The notes below the pieces were generated by a model. That model ran no database searches and was not told the origin of the DNA. It saw only the letters and a list, made by a program, of their open reading frames with translations. 64,000 nt of DNA, from positions 1-64,000 of the forward strand of contig JBHORE010000096.1 in assembly GCA_042408415.1 (NCBI GenBank). Direction: 5' to 3'. The DNA is from Thermobaculum sp042408415 (lineage in GTDB: Bacteria; Chloroflexota; Chloroflexia; Thermobaculales; Thermobaculaceae). Below are positions 24,556 through 33,448 of the stretch, one piece after another (the first letter of the stretch is position 1; each line of letters begins with the position of its first letter). The position numbers and the translations under genes are program-made.

Positions 24556-26388
24556 ATGCAACAACTGCTGAAGCAATATGAGGTGAGGCTTATTTTCCCA
24601 TCTTTGAATATAAAGATTACAATGCTATCTCTGCTTATGATGCCTTCCCTGTTGGCTTGCTCGATAAGCACGACTAGTAATTACTTGTCTTATAATCCTA
24701 CTCCTGTCCCAACTTTGCCTATTCCTAAGATAGATCTGCGGGTAACTCCTACTGCTGTAGCTACTCCGTATCCCAATCCATCACCTGCCAGACAACCTAT
24801 ATCAACTGATATTCCACGCCGAACAAATAAATATGTTCCTCCTGTTCAGCAGGCAACCGATATAGGGCTGGGAAATGTCTTTACTCAAAGTTTTGGCAGG
24901 TATATCCAGCCTGGAGGGGTTGTTCCAAGCACTATTTCGTGGGATTTCCAGTTGCAGGATAGAGTATTGCCTCAAGTTACCTTCCAGGATGGTGTCCTTG
25001 TTGCTGCTACCTACAATGGTGATGTCTATGGAATCGATGCGAATTCTGGTATGGAGCTTTGGACTACAAATATTGGTGCTAGCATACTCTTACCTCCTGA
25101 AACCAGTGATGGGATAGTCTTTCTTGTTACTACAAAGGGGCTTTATGCTCTTGATCACTTTGATGGCCGTGTTCTTTGGCAGAAGGCGATAGTCTTAAGT
25201 AATGTAAATTATGCTGTTGCCTATAACCAGAGAGCTTATGTAATACTCCATAGAAATGTGCTCTGCTTTGATCTTACTGGTGGTAATCTTCTCTGGCAAA
25301 AGGAATTTCAGAGCGATGCATTTGGAGCTCCTGTAATAAGTAGAGATAACTACTTGGTAATGCCCTTATCTAACGGCTTAATAATGTTCGACTCAAATGG
25401 TAAACAGATTTGGAAGACTCAGAAGGTGAGACCACTGTCTAATGCAACGATAGTAATGGGAAATAAAGAGGTCTTTGTTCCCGCTGATGGCAACTACATA
25501 ACTTCGGTTTCTCTGAATAACGGTGAGATCAGCCAACAGAGACATTTTGAGCTTACTCCGAGAGATTTGATGCTTTATAGGTCATATTTGTTAGCAATTA
25601 CTATTGGGAACGGAGAAACGCATATACTGAGGTACGATTTGGAAAACAACAGGCTTCAAAGAGATCTAAAACTAAGGGGGGTAGACTACGTCTCTGCTTC
25701 TCTATCGGGCGATAGGCTTTATTTGGTTGGGAAGAATGATTTGTACTCTATTGATCTCCCAGACTTGTCTGTGGACTGGAAGTATAACCTCAGAGGGCAA
25801 GCCATAGGCATCCCAATAGTAGTACGGAACTCACTCTACATGATAGTTGACGATAAGATAGTTGCTTTCAATAAGCGCAAGATTAGTAATAACTTACCTG
25901 AGGTTTCTTCTTCCTACATGAAAGTTGATGACATCGGAGATGTGCGAGAGCGTAGATTGAATTTTGCGGATATTGAAGCCGCAGGAGCACAATTTATTGA
26001 TAAGTTCGGGCACAAAGGGATTCTCTTTGAAATGAAGACTCCTGATACCTCAAATAAATCTTCATCCTTAAGCTCAGTCTTTGCCTTTGATTACACGGAT
26101 GATGGGCAGATAGATGTCTACGTTTTTGTTAGTCGTAAAGAGGCAATTATGGAGATGAAGACGTATGTAGAAAACGGCGATCAGTTTAAGATAGTCAATA
26201 ATGCCCTACCTTTTGAAAATGCTCACGGAGATGTGAAGGTATTTGTCCCCCTACAACCTTTCTTGTCTCCTCAGGAGTTAGAGATCCCTATAAACTGGTA
26301 CGCTTATACCTATGTGGGCGACTTGCCCGCTCAAGACTTTGTAAATGATAATGGCGAATTGTTTCGATTGATGCCAAAAGGTAACTAG
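24556..26388 (+). CDS. PQQ-like beta-propeller lipoprotein
   Basis: 610 aa. The N-terminus has a signal peptide with lipobox SLLAC (Cys35), then a Pro/Thr-rich linker (~42-85) and a beta-propeller of PQQ/BamB-like blades: GDVYGIDANSGMELWTTNIGA, KGLYALDHFDGRVLWQ, DLTGGNLLWQKEF and YSIDLPDLSVDWKYN. No PQQ-binding active site is apparent, so it is a binding or scaffold protein outside the membrane, not a dehydrogenase. The last ~130 residues form a separate domain ending in YAYTYVGDLPAQDFVNDNGELF. The exact start is uncertain because the ribosome-binding site is weak. Confidence 0.72.
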   Translation: MQQLLKQYEVRLIFPSLNIKITMLSLLMMPSLLACSISTTSNYLSYNPTPVPTLPIPKIDLRVTPTAVATPYPNPSPARQPISTDIPRRTNKYVPPVQQATDIGLGNVFTQSFGRYIQPGGVVPSTISWDFQLQDRVLPQVTFQDGVLVAATYNGDVYGIDANSGMELWTTNIGASILLPPETSDGIVFLVTTKGLYALDHFDGRVLWQKAIVLSNVNYAVAYNQRAYVILHRNVLCFDLTGGNLLWQKEFQSDAFGAPVISRDNYLVMPLSNGLIMFDSNGKQIWKTQKVRPLSNATIVMGNKEVFVPADGNYITSVSLNNGEISQQRHFELTPRDLMLYRSYLLAITIGNGETHILRYDLENNRLQRDLKLRGVDYVSASLSGDRLYLVGKNDLYSIDLPDLSVDWKYNLRGQAIGIPIVVRNSLYMIVDDKIVAFNKRKISNNLPEVSSSYMKVDDIGDVRERRLNFADIEAAGAQFIDKFGHKGILFEMKTPDTSNKSSSLSSVFAFDYTDDGQIDVYVFVSRKEAIMEMKTYVENGDQFKIVNNALPFENAHGDVKVFVPLQPFLSPQELEIPINWYAYTYVGDLPAQDFVNDNGELFRLMPKGN

Positions 26389-26453
26389 ATGGTTGAGAAT
26401 TCATTGTAATTTTTGCAATTATTATTATCGTTAATGTATTTCTAGCTACTGAT

Positions 26454-26466
26454 GTGTATACTACAC
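26454..26466 (+). promoter_or_regulatory. Candidate operator upstream of the XRE gene
   Basis: GTGTA-TAC-TACAC, an inverted repeat with 3-nt centre, 47 bases before the XRE start. Small XRE regulators often repress their own gene through such sites; no experimental basis here. Confidence 0.3.
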
Positions 26467-26512
26467 AGTATGTAGGGATGATGATCACTTATTACTAAGG
26501 TGGTGCATTGTA

Positions 26513-26935
26513 ATGGCTCAGCATCATGAAGATTATGGCAGAGAATACGAAAGCCCTTCTCTTAGCAAAGCTATAAATGACATCATGAGAACTCGTGGAA
26601 TGACGGCTACCCAAGTAGCCGCGAACATGAAATCCGGGCGTAATAGGGCTACTCTTTACAGGATACTAAGCGGCGCAACTCAGGACCCTAAGATTAGTAC
26701 TTTTATAGATATTTGCCAAGCGCTGGAAGTTAGTCCAATTGAAGTACTCCAGTTAGCTGGTATGGCTGATCATAAGCCTAGAGATACTGATCTTTTGGAT
26801 ATAAGGATGCGCCAAATATTTAGACGCATACAAAACCTACCATATAATCTTAGGAAACTGGCGGTATCTCAAATCGGTGCGCTAACAGATGCGATCTACG
26901 ATCATTTGCAGCGGCAGGAGAATAAAGGTAGTTGA
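26513..26935 (+). CDS. XRE-family HTH transcriptional regulator
   Basis: 140 aa. A Cro/CI-type helix-turn-helix occupies residues ~17-75: AINDIMRTRGMTATQVAANMKSGRNRATLYRILSGATQDPKISTFIDICQALEVSPIEVLQLAGM. The remainder is helical and may mediate dimerisation. AAGGTGG lies 10 nt before the ATG. Its stop codon directly abuts the stop of the convergent hypothetical gene. The regulated genes are unknown. Confidence 0.82.
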   Translation: MAQHHEDYGREYESPSLSKAINDIMRTRGMTATQVAANMKSGRNRATLYRILSGATQDPKISTFIDICQALEVSPIEVLQLAGMADHKPRDTDLLDIRMRQIFRRIQNLPYNLRKLAVSQIGALTDAIYDHLQRQENKGS

Positions 26936-27529
26936 TTAGTTGTAGTACCCCATCTTTTGCAGGTGCCATCTTGTTAGCCACATTCCGGTCTCGAAAAAGC
27001 CGTAAACTCGCCTGGCTTTCTCTGGTTCCCACGAGCTGGCAGGAGTGTTAACCGCTGCTGACCAAATTGCGCTTGCCAGCTCATTCACCCTCTCCCTAAA
27101 CTCTAAAGGTGTTCTAGGGATCTTTATATCAACATAAGACTTATTGCCTGGAAAACTTATTATACTCTTAGGCAATTTAGGTATATAAGCAAAGACAACC
27201 TGAGCGTGCTGGAAGGCCATGATTTTTTGGAGGTCTGGTGGAAGTATCTGCTTAGATGGTGTATCTGGGTCTTTGCTTATAGCTATGATGTCAGAGGGAT
27301 CCAAGATATAAGGCAGCTCACTCTTTGGTACATACTCGGTACGCATAGCCCACTTGTATCCGGTCTGAATATCGTCTATGTGTGACAGGGTAACAGTTGC
27401 AAGATAGTTGACTTCGTCTCTGCCCAATGTTTCATCCTGTACTATGAAGTGCATGAATGCCCTGTGAGTTCTTGCGAAGACTTGATGAATCTTAACGATC
27501 TCCGATATGGCACGCTCTCCCTTCAACAT
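26936..27529 (-). CDS. Conserved-looking hypothetical protein, 197 aa
   Basis: Not assignable to a family. ATG at 27529 has GGAGG eight bases upstream; the TTG six codons earlier begins inside that site and is rejected. The product is mixed alpha/beta with QVFARTHRAFMHFIVQDETLG near the start, a middle segment PPDLQKIMAFQHAQVVFAYIP, and a C-terminal helical part ELASAIWSAAVNTPASSWEPEK. No signal peptide or membrane span. A minus-strand promoter lies at 27569-27597. It is convergent with, and abuts, the XRE gene. Confidence 0.65.
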   Translation of the reverse strand: MLKGERAISEIVKIHQVFARTHRAFMHFIVQDETLGRDEVNYLATVTLSHIDDIQTGYKWAMRTEYVPKSELPYILDPSDIIAISKDPDTPSKQILPPDLQKIMAFQHAQVVFAYIPKLPKSIISFPGNKSYVDIKIPRTPLEFRERVNELASAIWSAAVNTPASSWEPEKARRVYGFFETGMWLTRWHLQKMGYYN

Positions 27530-27568
27530 CTTCCCAACCTCCAAACGAATGGACAGAGGAATGCTCTA

Positions 27569-27597
27569 TCTATAATCTATATACATAAATTTGTCAG
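27569..27597 (-). promoter_or_regulatory. Promoter of the 197-aa hypothetical gene
   Basis: Minus strand: CTGACA (27597-27592), 17-nt spacer, TATAGA (27574-27569). One mismatch in each element against the consensus; leader ~30 nt. Confidence 0.55.
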
Positions 27598-27659
27598 AGA
27601 TTACGAAAGAAAAAAGCTTTTATCAACTTCATGTATATATTTGTTACCATTGAGTAAGA

Positions 27660-28997
27660 ATGTGTATCGACGACCTATTCCCTCAAACGACTGAATATAA
27701 GAAGTCTCTCCAGGAGCGTTGGCCTGCGCGAGTGGCTATGCTTAGCATCCATACTAGCCCTCTTGCTGTTCCTGGCAGCCGAGATGTAGGAGGAATGAAC
27801 GTTTATGTGCTTCGCTTATCAAGAGAGCTAGCATCTAGGGGCATCAAGGTAGATGTTTTTACTAGATGGAATAACCCAGACGATCCTTTGATTCAAGAAA
27901 TAACTGATGGCTTTAGAGTAATAAACGTCAGAAGTGGGCCTCCTAGGGGCATCAGCCGTGAATCCCTTTACAAGATCAGAGATGATATAGCTCAATCAAT
28001 AATTACCTTTGCTGAAAATGAAGGGGTAGAGTACGACGTCTTGCACACCCATTACTGGATATCTGGTGTTGTGGGGCTAGGCTTTGTGACAAAATGGAGT
28101 ATTCCTTGGCTTCATATGTCACACACGTTGGGACTGATAAAGAACAAGTACCGGGGGCCTAATCAGCCAGAGGAATCTCTCCTAAGGCTAAGAGCAGAAG
28201 ATATGGTGTTGAAGTCCGTAGATGGTGTGATAGCTGCTAACAACATAGAAAGGGCAGAGATTGTCAATCATTACCAGGTACCAGTTGAAAAAGTTTACGT
28301 AGCTCCATGTGGAGTTGATCTAGCTTTGTTCTCGCCGGGAGATAAAACTGAGGCCAGGCAAAGGCTTGGCATTGATGTGAACGTCCCGCTTGTATTGTAT
28401 GTTGGGAGAATAGAACCGCTGAAGGGGCTGGACGTGCTTATAAGGGCCTTTGCTGTTTTGAAGGCTGATATTGGTAACGCCCAGCTTATGATAGTTGGCG
28501 GGACCAAAGATAAAAGCGATAGAGAAACTGCTGCAGAGATTCGTAGGCTTAGGGCTTTAGCCTCGTCTTTGGGTGTACTTGGTGATGTGATTTTCTGTGG
28601 TCCAAAGCCCCAGGAAGAGCTGCCTTATTATTATAGATCTGCAGATACCTGTGTGGTCTCGTCTTACTATGAGAGCTTTGGAATGGCAGCTCTGGAGGCC
28701 ATAGCGTGTGGCATCCCTGTAGTAGCCTCGCGAGTTGGCGGTTTGCAATCTACAGTGAGAGATGGTCACAATGGCTTTTTAGTACCAGCCGGAGATCATG
28801 TGAAGCTTGCCGCAGCTATACACAGGATACTTTCCGCTCCGGAGCTCAGAAGTACAATGGCTATGCATGCTCATAAGAGGGCTCAGAGGTTCTCTTGGGT
28901 AAGGGTCGGTGATCATAACTTAGCTATCTACCATGATGTATGCGCGCGCAAGAATGCTTCTAATTATGGATTAGATGCAGCGGAGCTGCAGATCTGA
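27660..28997 (+). CDS. Glycosyltransferase family 4 (MshA/sucrose-phosphate-synthase-like)
   Basis: 445-aa retaining GT-B enzyme. HTSPLAVPGSRDVGGMNVYVLRLSREL at residues ~30-56 is the N-terminal acceptor-side signature of the MshA and sucrose synthase group. The donor-side domain has LYVGRIEPLKGLDVLI and ESFGMAALEAIACGIPVVASRVGG, the EX7E region. The nearest characterised relatives make GlcNAc-inositol-phosphate for mycothiol or sucrose-phosphate; no mycothiol genes are adjacent, so the product is left open. The ribosome-binding site is poor, making the start uncertain by up to ~26 codons. Confidence 0.8.
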   Translation: MCIDDLFPQTTEYKKSLQERWPARVAMLSIHTSPLAVPGSRDVGGMNVYVLRLSRELASRGIKVDVFTRWNNPDDPLIQEITDGFRVINVRSGPPRGISRESLYKIRDDIAQSIITFAENEGVEYDVLHTHYWISGVVGLGFVTKWSIPWLHMSHTLGLIKNKYRGPNQPEESLLRLRAEDMVLKSVDGVIAANNIERAEIVNHYQVPVEKVYVAPCGVDLALFSPGDKTEARQRLGIDVNVPLVLYVGRIEPLKGLDVLIRAFAVLKADIGNAQLMIVGGTKDKSDRETAAEIRRLRALASSLGVLGDVIFCGPKPQEELPYYYRSADTCVVSSYYESFGMAALEAIACGIPVVASRVGGLQSTVRDGHNGFLVPAGDHVKLAAAIHRILSAPELRSTMAMHAHKRAQRFSWVRVGDHNLAIYHDVCARKNASNYGLDAAELQI

Positions 28998-29022
28998 CTG
29001 TACATGTGCCAGATCTGCAGCT
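28984..29022. terminator. 13-bp perfect hairpin overlapping a stop codon
   Basis: AGCTGCAGATCTG (28984-28996) pairs perfectly with CAGATCTGCAGCT (29010-29022) around a 13-nt loop. The left arm contains two bases of the GT4 stop TGA (28995-28997). It fills the gap between two convergent genes and lacks a T-tract. Confidence 0.6.
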
Positions 29023-29024
29023 TC

Positions 29025-29429
29025 CTACCCAGCGCTATTTCTAGAGGTAGCGTCCTTTATAGCTATATGAAGGGCCTCGGTAGCATAGTTCGCGCAATAA
29101 AGTTTATCCTTTGGTAGTCCACCAAGGGCTTCTAGTAGCATATGTGAAGTTATTGCTTCAGCTTCCTTAAGGGTCTTTCCCTTTGCTAGCTCGGTTACCA
29201 TAGAAGCCGAAGCTATAGTAGCGCTGCATCCGAACGCTCTGAACCTGATATCTTCTATAAACCCATTTGAACATCTGAGGGTTATCTGAATCATTATCTG
29301 TCCTTTCTCCTGATCCCCGGCTGTACCAGCCCCTGTAGCATCTGGGATGATACCTACGTTTCTAGGATGCAGATAATGATCTATTGCTATATCGGTGTAT
29401 TCGTGCTTGTTCTGGATATTCTCCTGCAT
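29025..29429 (-). CDS. NifU/SufU-like iron-sulphur scaffold protein lacking the first cluster cysteine
   Basis: 134 aa with the IscU/SufU N-terminal fold: YTDIAIDHYLHPRNVG, FGCSATIASASMVTELAKGKTLKEAEAI and YCANYATEALHIAIKD. Cys68 and Cys112 match the second and third cluster ligands, and the Asp of the CGD motif is kept (Asp39), but the first cysteine is replaced by Ala37 (TAGD). It might therefore be a carrier, a sulphur-accepting protein or an inactive paralogue. It starts 1 nt after the P5C dehydrogenase gene, and no cysteine desulphurase is adjacent. Ends at the shared hairpin. Confidence 0.78.
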   Translation of the reverse strand: MQENIQNKHEYTDIAIDHYLHPRNVGIIPDATGAGTAGDQEKGQIMIQITLRCSNGFIEDIRFRAFGCSATIASASMVTELAKGKTLKEAEAITSHMLLEALGGLPKDKLYCANYATEALHIAIKDATSRNSAG

Positions 29430-29430
29430 G

Positions 29431-31017
29431 CTAATCTTCTACTACAGTCCTGCTTTGCTCCCTCATGAATTGTTGCACGTAATATGGTCCAAGTGCTCCC
29501 TTGCCTGTGGATCCGCTGGCTTTCCATCCAACAAAGCTTTGGCTACCGGGCCAAGCCCCAGTGGTTGCTCCTCCGCTCCTGTTAGCGTAAACCACGCCAG
29601 CCTCTATATGATCAAAGAAGTAATCTATCTCAGCTTGGTCTTCGCTGAAGATACCTGCACAGAGGCCGTATTCGGTATCATTGGCTAGGTTCACAGCTTC
29701 CTCAATGGTATCAACCTTAACTAGTGCTACTAGAGGCACGAACAACTCTTCCTTGATTATCCTGTGGTTCTGAGGTAGATCAGCTACGATACAAGGCTCC
29801 ACGAAGTGGCCCCTCTCCATGCCACTGTTCTGTATTCTGTGGCCACCAAACAAAACTTTGCCGTCTACAGACGCCTCTTCTACTGCTGATAAGTACTTAT
29901 CCACTGCTCGCTCGTCGATCAAAGGTCCCATGAAGACATCTCTTTGCCTGGGATCTCCCACTAAGACCTCAGCAGTACGCTCCAGTAGCTTATCTACAAG
30001 TTGATCATATACATCCGAGAATACGTATACCCGTGAGCATGCCGAGCATTTCTGTCCTGTGTAGCCGAAGGCTGACCTGACTATACCCTCAACAGCCTTA
30101 GATAGATTTGCCTTTGACGTAACGATCGTAGGGTTCTTGCCTCCCATCTCAGCTACACAGGGTCTGGCGTATGGGTAGCTGAATTTCCTCATAAGATGTA
30201 GTCCAACATCTTTAGATCCAGTGAATGCTAACCCGGATATCTTGGGATTGTCCGATAGCTGTTCTCCTATCGTACTGCCAGAGCCGACAACGAAATTCAG
30301 TACTCCAGATGGTAGACCAGCCTCTTCGAACATTCTATACACCTCTAGGCCACTAAGAGCTGTGGCAGAGGCGGGCTTGAATACGGCAGTGTTACCCGAT
30401 ACCAGTACGCCGGCTAGCATACCAGTAGATAGAGCCATCGGGAAATTAAATGGGCTTATAACCGCCCATACCCCGTATGGTCTTAGAATAGACTTGTTAT
30501 TTTCATTAGGGATTATCCTTCTCATCTCTCTCACGAACCCGTGGTTCTCTTCCATCTGGTCACAATACCACGAGATGAGATCAGCGGCCTCCTCTACTTC
30601 TCCTAGAGCTTCCATTCTGGTCTTACCAGCTTCTACTGATAGCACAGCAGCTAGCTCGAATTTGTTGTCCCGGAAGTTAGAGGCAGCTCGCCTGAGAATG
30701 TTTACTCTCTCCTGATAATTCATGCTCCCCCAGATCTTGAAAGCTTCCGCGGCCGCATCCACGGCTTGTGACACTTGGTCACTCGTGGCCTCGTTGAATA
30801 TAGCTACCAGTATATCTGTATCTATAGGAGATCGAACTTCTAGCGTCTTACCTCGGCCGTCGATTCTTTGACCGTTAATTGCTATTGGATAGTGCTTTCC
30901 AAGCTTCTGTGGAATATGCTTTTGAGCTTCTTCATAATGAGCATGAAGGATCTCTAGTTGATCCTGCGGAATCGCTGCATATGTTACCTTGGGTACTTTC
31001 ACTGAGGACTGTTGCAT
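29431..31017 (-). CDS. pruA: 1-Pyrroline-5-carboxylate dehydrogenase (L-glutamate gamma-semialdehyde dehydrogenase)
   Basis: 528-aa aldehyde dehydrogenase, the length of the P5CDH class. SPFNFPMAL and KPASATALSGL form the NAD-binding and active-site entrance, VAEMGGKNPTIV carries the general-base glutamate, and GYTGQKCSACSRVYV contains the catalytic cysteine. It oxidises glutamate semialdehyde from proline or arginine breakdown to glutamate. AGGAGG precedes the ATG. The proline dehydrogenase partner is not in the window. It lies downstream of endonuclease V and upstream of the NifU-like gene on the same strand with 25-nt and 1-nt gaps. Confidence 0.88.
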   Translation of the reverse strand: MQQSSVKVPKVTYAAIPQDQLEILHAHYEEAQKHIPQKLGKHYPIAINGQRIDGRGKTLEVRSPIDTDILVAIFNEATSDQVSQAVDAAAEAFKIWGSMNYQERVNILRRAASNFRDNKFELAAVLSVEAGKTRMEALGEVEEAADLISWYCDQMEENHGFVREMRRIIPNENNKSILRPYGVWAVISPFNFPMALSTGMLAGVLVSGNTAVFKPASATALSGLEVYRMFEEAGLPSGVLNFVVGSGSTIGEQLSDNPKISGLAFTGSKDVGLHLMRKFSYPYARPCVAEMGGKNPTIVTSKANLSKAVEGIVRSAFGYTGQKCSACSRVYVFSDVYDQLVDKLLERTAEVLVGDPRQRDVFMGPLIDERAVDKYLSAVEEASVDGKVLFGGHRIQNSGMERGHFVEPCIVADLPQNHRIIKEELFVPLVALVKVDTIEEAVNLANDTEYGLCAGIFSEDQAEIDYFFDHIEAGVVYANRSGGATTGAWPGSQSFVGWKASGSTGKGALGPYYVQQFMREQSRTVVED

Positions 31018-31042
31018 GATTTTAACCTCCTGCTTGACTTAT

Positions 31043-31735
31043 CTACTGTTTTTTATAACGACTAGCAAGCATATGTGCTCGGCGTGTAGGTTCAGGCAAT
31101 CTGTATTTGGTAGTCATCTTCAATACTAGCTCCACAGCCTGTTCGAGGCTTATCATATTACCTACTGATACGTACACAGGTTTCACTCCAGGCTTGGTTC
31201 TGACTGCAGCCCCAAGCACTTCACTTCCTAAAGTTATAGGCTTCCAATCTCCCTTGTTGTCCCCTGGTTCCTCAGCATTGCCGATCAGCAAGCTTTTTGC
31301 CACTCCTATGGAAGGCTTTCTTAGTATCAGTCCAATGTGACAGGCTATACCAAATCTTCTAGGGTGGGCCTTGCCATGCCCGTCTATCATGATGACGTCT
31401 GGTTTTGCTTTGAGAGAATTGTATGCCCTAAGGATTACTGGTGCTTCTCGAAATGCCAGCAGCCCTGGTATGTATGGCATGGTTACGGGCATGTCTTCAA
31501 GTATCTCTTCGACAGTCTCCATTGTGCTTGACTCTATTACAACAGCCGCAGCCCTGGCGTTATTTGGGAAACTGAGGTCGAAGCCACCAACGGTAGCAGG
31601 AGGGATATCTAGTGGAGACTCTGTTATATATCTGCTAGCCTTGATTTGTAACCTTATAGCTTCTTTCGGATCTATATGGGTGCTTCGTAATTTATTTATA
31701 AGATCTTCCAGTTCTTTATCTTTGCTTGAAATCAT
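31043..31735 (-). CDS. nfi: Endonuclease V
   Basis: Cuts DNA or RNA next to deaminated adenine (inosine). 230 aa. The catalytic residues are all visible: Asp53 in GGFDLSF, Glu97 in PYIPGLLAFREAP, Asp118 and the surrounding DGHGKAHPRRFGIACHIG. YIPG is the wedge that inserts at the lesion. This fits a thermophile, where spontaneous deamination is frequent. It lies upstream of pruA on the same strand with an unrelated function. Confidence 0.9.
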   Translation of the reverse strand: MISSKDKELEDLINKLRSTHIDPKEAIRLQIKASRYITESPLDIPPATVGGFDLSFPNNARAAAVVIESSTMETVEEILEDMPVTMPYIPGLLAFREAPVILRAYNSLKAKPDVIMIDGHGKAHPRRFGIACHIGLILRKPSIGVAKSLLIGNAEEPGDNKGDWKPITLGSEVLGAAVRTKPGVKPVYVSVGNMISLEQAVELVLKMTTKYRLPEPTRRAHMLASRYKKQ

Positions 31736-31761
31736 ATTTGGATGTTATTACTTTGTTTGAT

Positions 31762-32703
31762 ATGGCGCAAGAAGAAAAAGAGCTGAGAAGTAGCGTGCAA
31801 GATTTTCTAGACTATTGTCTAGTTGAGGAGGGTTTATCCCCAGCTAGCGTGAGAACATATCAGCAAGTCCTCTATGCTCTTGTAGATTGGCTAGAGCTGC
31901 GATTGCAATCTAAGGTCTACACTTCAGACCTGGACAAACGGTCTGTGAAAGCATGGCAGAGATACCTGGTCGTAGAGAAGCAGTTGGATGATGACACATA
32001 CGTTAAGTACATTTCTGCTTTGCGAAGCTTTGTTAACTACCTCCATGATGAGGACTTGACCTCTCTCACACGAGACGACATCAAGTTGCCAAAGAGTCAT
32101 ATGGATGTATCCTCGATCAAGGCTTTATCGGTCGATGATGTTAGGGCACTACTGATGGCCCCAGACCCCTCTACTCCTTGGGGCAAACGAGATAGAGCTC
32201 TACTTGCGCTGCTGTACTGTACCGGGATGAGGATAGCTGAGCTATGCTCCTTGAATAGAGATCAGCTTCCATTGGAGCATCTATGTGAGGACGAGATACT
32301 TGAGGTATCTATTATAGGTAAAGGTAGAAAGCCACGGGTGGTCTTTGTTGATGCTGTAGCTCAGAGATTGCTTAAGGAATATCTACAACTGAGAACTGAC
32401 GAAAATCCTGCGTTGTTTGTATCTTTCAAGGGTCCAACTGCTGAGGATAGGCTGACCCCTAGAGCCATCCAGATGTCAATAAAGAAGTATGCCAAAAAGG
32501 TTGGACTCAAGACTATCCCCACACCCCATACTATGCGACATACTTTTGCTGTGCATAAATTGCAGGGTGGTGCTGACACGCGCATAGTACAAGCCTTCCT
32601 CGGACACTCGAGCCTGGCAACTACCCAAAGGTATACAAGAGTCACTGATCGCTACCTCCGCGAGAGCTACGAGCGTACTCATATCCCGGCTGATCTTGAC
32701 TAG
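31762..32703 (+). CDS. Tyrosine recombinase, XerC/XerD type
   Basis: 313 aa from the ATG; a TTG 36 bases upstream would overlap the divergent endonuclease V gene. The SAM-like N-terminal domain (QDFLDYCLVEEGLSPASVRTYQQ) is followed by the catalytic set: Arg157 (TGMRIAEL), His256 and Arg259 (HTMRHTFA), His282 (LGHSS) and nucleophile Tyr291 (TQRYTRV). Length and the lack of neighbouring phage or transposon genes favour a chromosome-dimer Xer role over an element integrase. No dif-like site was recognised. Confidence 0.86.
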   Translation: MAQEEKELRSSVQDFLDYCLVEEGLSPASVRTYQQVLYALVDWLELRLQSKVYTSDLDKRSVKAWQRYLVVEKQLDDDTYVKYISALRSFVNYLHDEDLTSLTRDDIKLPKSHMDVSSIKALSVDDVRALLMAPDPSTPWGKRDRALLALLYCTGMRIAELCSLNRDQLPLEHLCEDEILEVSIIGKGRKPRVVFVDAVAQRLLKEYLQLRTDENPALFVSFKGPTAEDRLTPRAIQMSIKKYAKKVGLKTIPTPHTMRHTFAVHKLQGGADTRIVQAFLGHSSLATTQRYTRVTDRYLRESYERTHIPADLD

Positions 32704-32768
32704 TTTTTGAAGGAACACCACCAACCGGAAATCTATCCTCGAATATTTTAAAATTTTTGATTAATTAC

Positions 32769-32797
32769 TTGGATTTATTAATTGATTGATATATAAT
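32769..32797 (+). promoter_or_regulatory. Promoter of the DUF2089 operon
   Basis: TTGGAT (32769-32774), 17-nt spacer, TATAAT (32792-32797). GGAGGTGAT at about 32803-32811, an almost complete match to the 16S anti-Shine-Dalgarno, follows at once, so the leader is extremely short and translation should be strong. Confidence 0.7.
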
Positions 32798-32815
32798 CTT
32801 ATGGAGGTGATCTGA

Positions 32816-33196
32816 GTGAGAAAAATTCTAGAAAGATGTCCTACTTGTGGTGGCCAATTGATCATAAGAGAGGTGAGGTGTGTAGACTGCGGGACCGAGG
32901 TTAGAGCCGAGTACAGGCAGTGTGACTTTTGCTCGCTAACAGATGAGCAAGCAACCTTCCTCAAGATATTTGTAACTTCGAGAGGTAATCTTAGTGAGGT
33001 AGAGAAGCGCCTTGGCATAAGCTACCCAACTGTGCGCTCTAAGCTGGAGGAGATAGTGAACGTTTTGACCAGGGCAGAAAATCAGCCTTTGAAGAGGGAA
33101 TCTGCTAAATCTTCCCGGCGCAGCATTCTAGATGCTGTTGCACGAGGCGAGATAAGCCCCGAAGAAGCCCTGAGCAAGTTGAGATCTACTCAGTAG
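32816..33196 (+). CDS. DUF2089-type zinc-ribbon / HTH regulator
   Basis: 126 aa. CPTCGG and CVDCG, with CDFC further on, form a zinc ribbon; RGNLSEVEKRLGISYPTVRSKLEEI is a helix-turn-helix, the arrangement of DUF2089 proteins, which are thought to be transcription factors. The last ~20 residues (AVARGEISPEEALSKLRS) match a short SHOCT-like tail that recurs at the end of the solenoid protein two genes downstream. GTG start with GGAGGTGAT upstream. First gene of a three-gene operon, presumably autoregulating it. Confidence 0.82.
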   Translation: MRKILERCPTCGGQLIIREVRCVDCGTEVRAEYRQCDFCSLTDEQATFLKIFVTSRGNLSEVEKRLGISYPTVRSKLEEIVNVLTRAENQPLKRESAKSSRRSILDAVARGEISPEEALSKLRSTQ

Positions 33197-33220
33197 TGGG
33201 ATTACCTGAAGGAGGGGGAA

Positions 33221-33448
33221 ATGTACTACGGGCTCACCGACAGAATCCTCAAGGAGAGATATCAGGACCTGAGAGACGCCGCTGGCCATAGATACATGGT
33301 ACGTTGTCTCAAAACTCCTGGAAGGAGCAAAATGAATCTTCTAGATAAGTCGCTGTTGTGTCTAGGAGTCTACATGGTCAAGGTTGGTCTGTTATTACAA
33401 GAGCATTACTTGAGCAAAGAACTAAGAATCAGGGAGGCATCAAGATGA
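33221..33448 (+). CDS. Small hypothetical protein, 75 aa, in DUF2089 operon
   Basis: ATG preceded by GGAGGGGG at a normal distance, and its stop overlaps the next start in ATGA, so this short frame is very likely translated. The product MYYGLTDRILKERYQDLRDAA is basic and helical, with a weakly hydrophobic middle (LLCLGVYMVKVGLLL) that could insert in a membrane. No family recognised. Its fixed place between a DUF2089 regulator and a DUF4097-like solenoid suggests it belongs to the same system. Confidence 0.65.
   Translation: MYYGLTDRILKERYQDLRDAAGHRYMVRCLKTPGRSKMNLLDKSLLCLGVYMVKVGLLLQEHYLSKELRIREASR

Noticed and set aside
31762..32703. Tyrosine recombinase as evidence of an integrated element
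   Set aside because: No integrase-type neighbours, attachment repeats, tRNA or composition change; a housekeeping Xer protein is simpler.
33358..33444. Earlier start of the solenoid protein
   Set aside because: It runs through the preceding small gene; GGGAGG directly before 33445 fits better.
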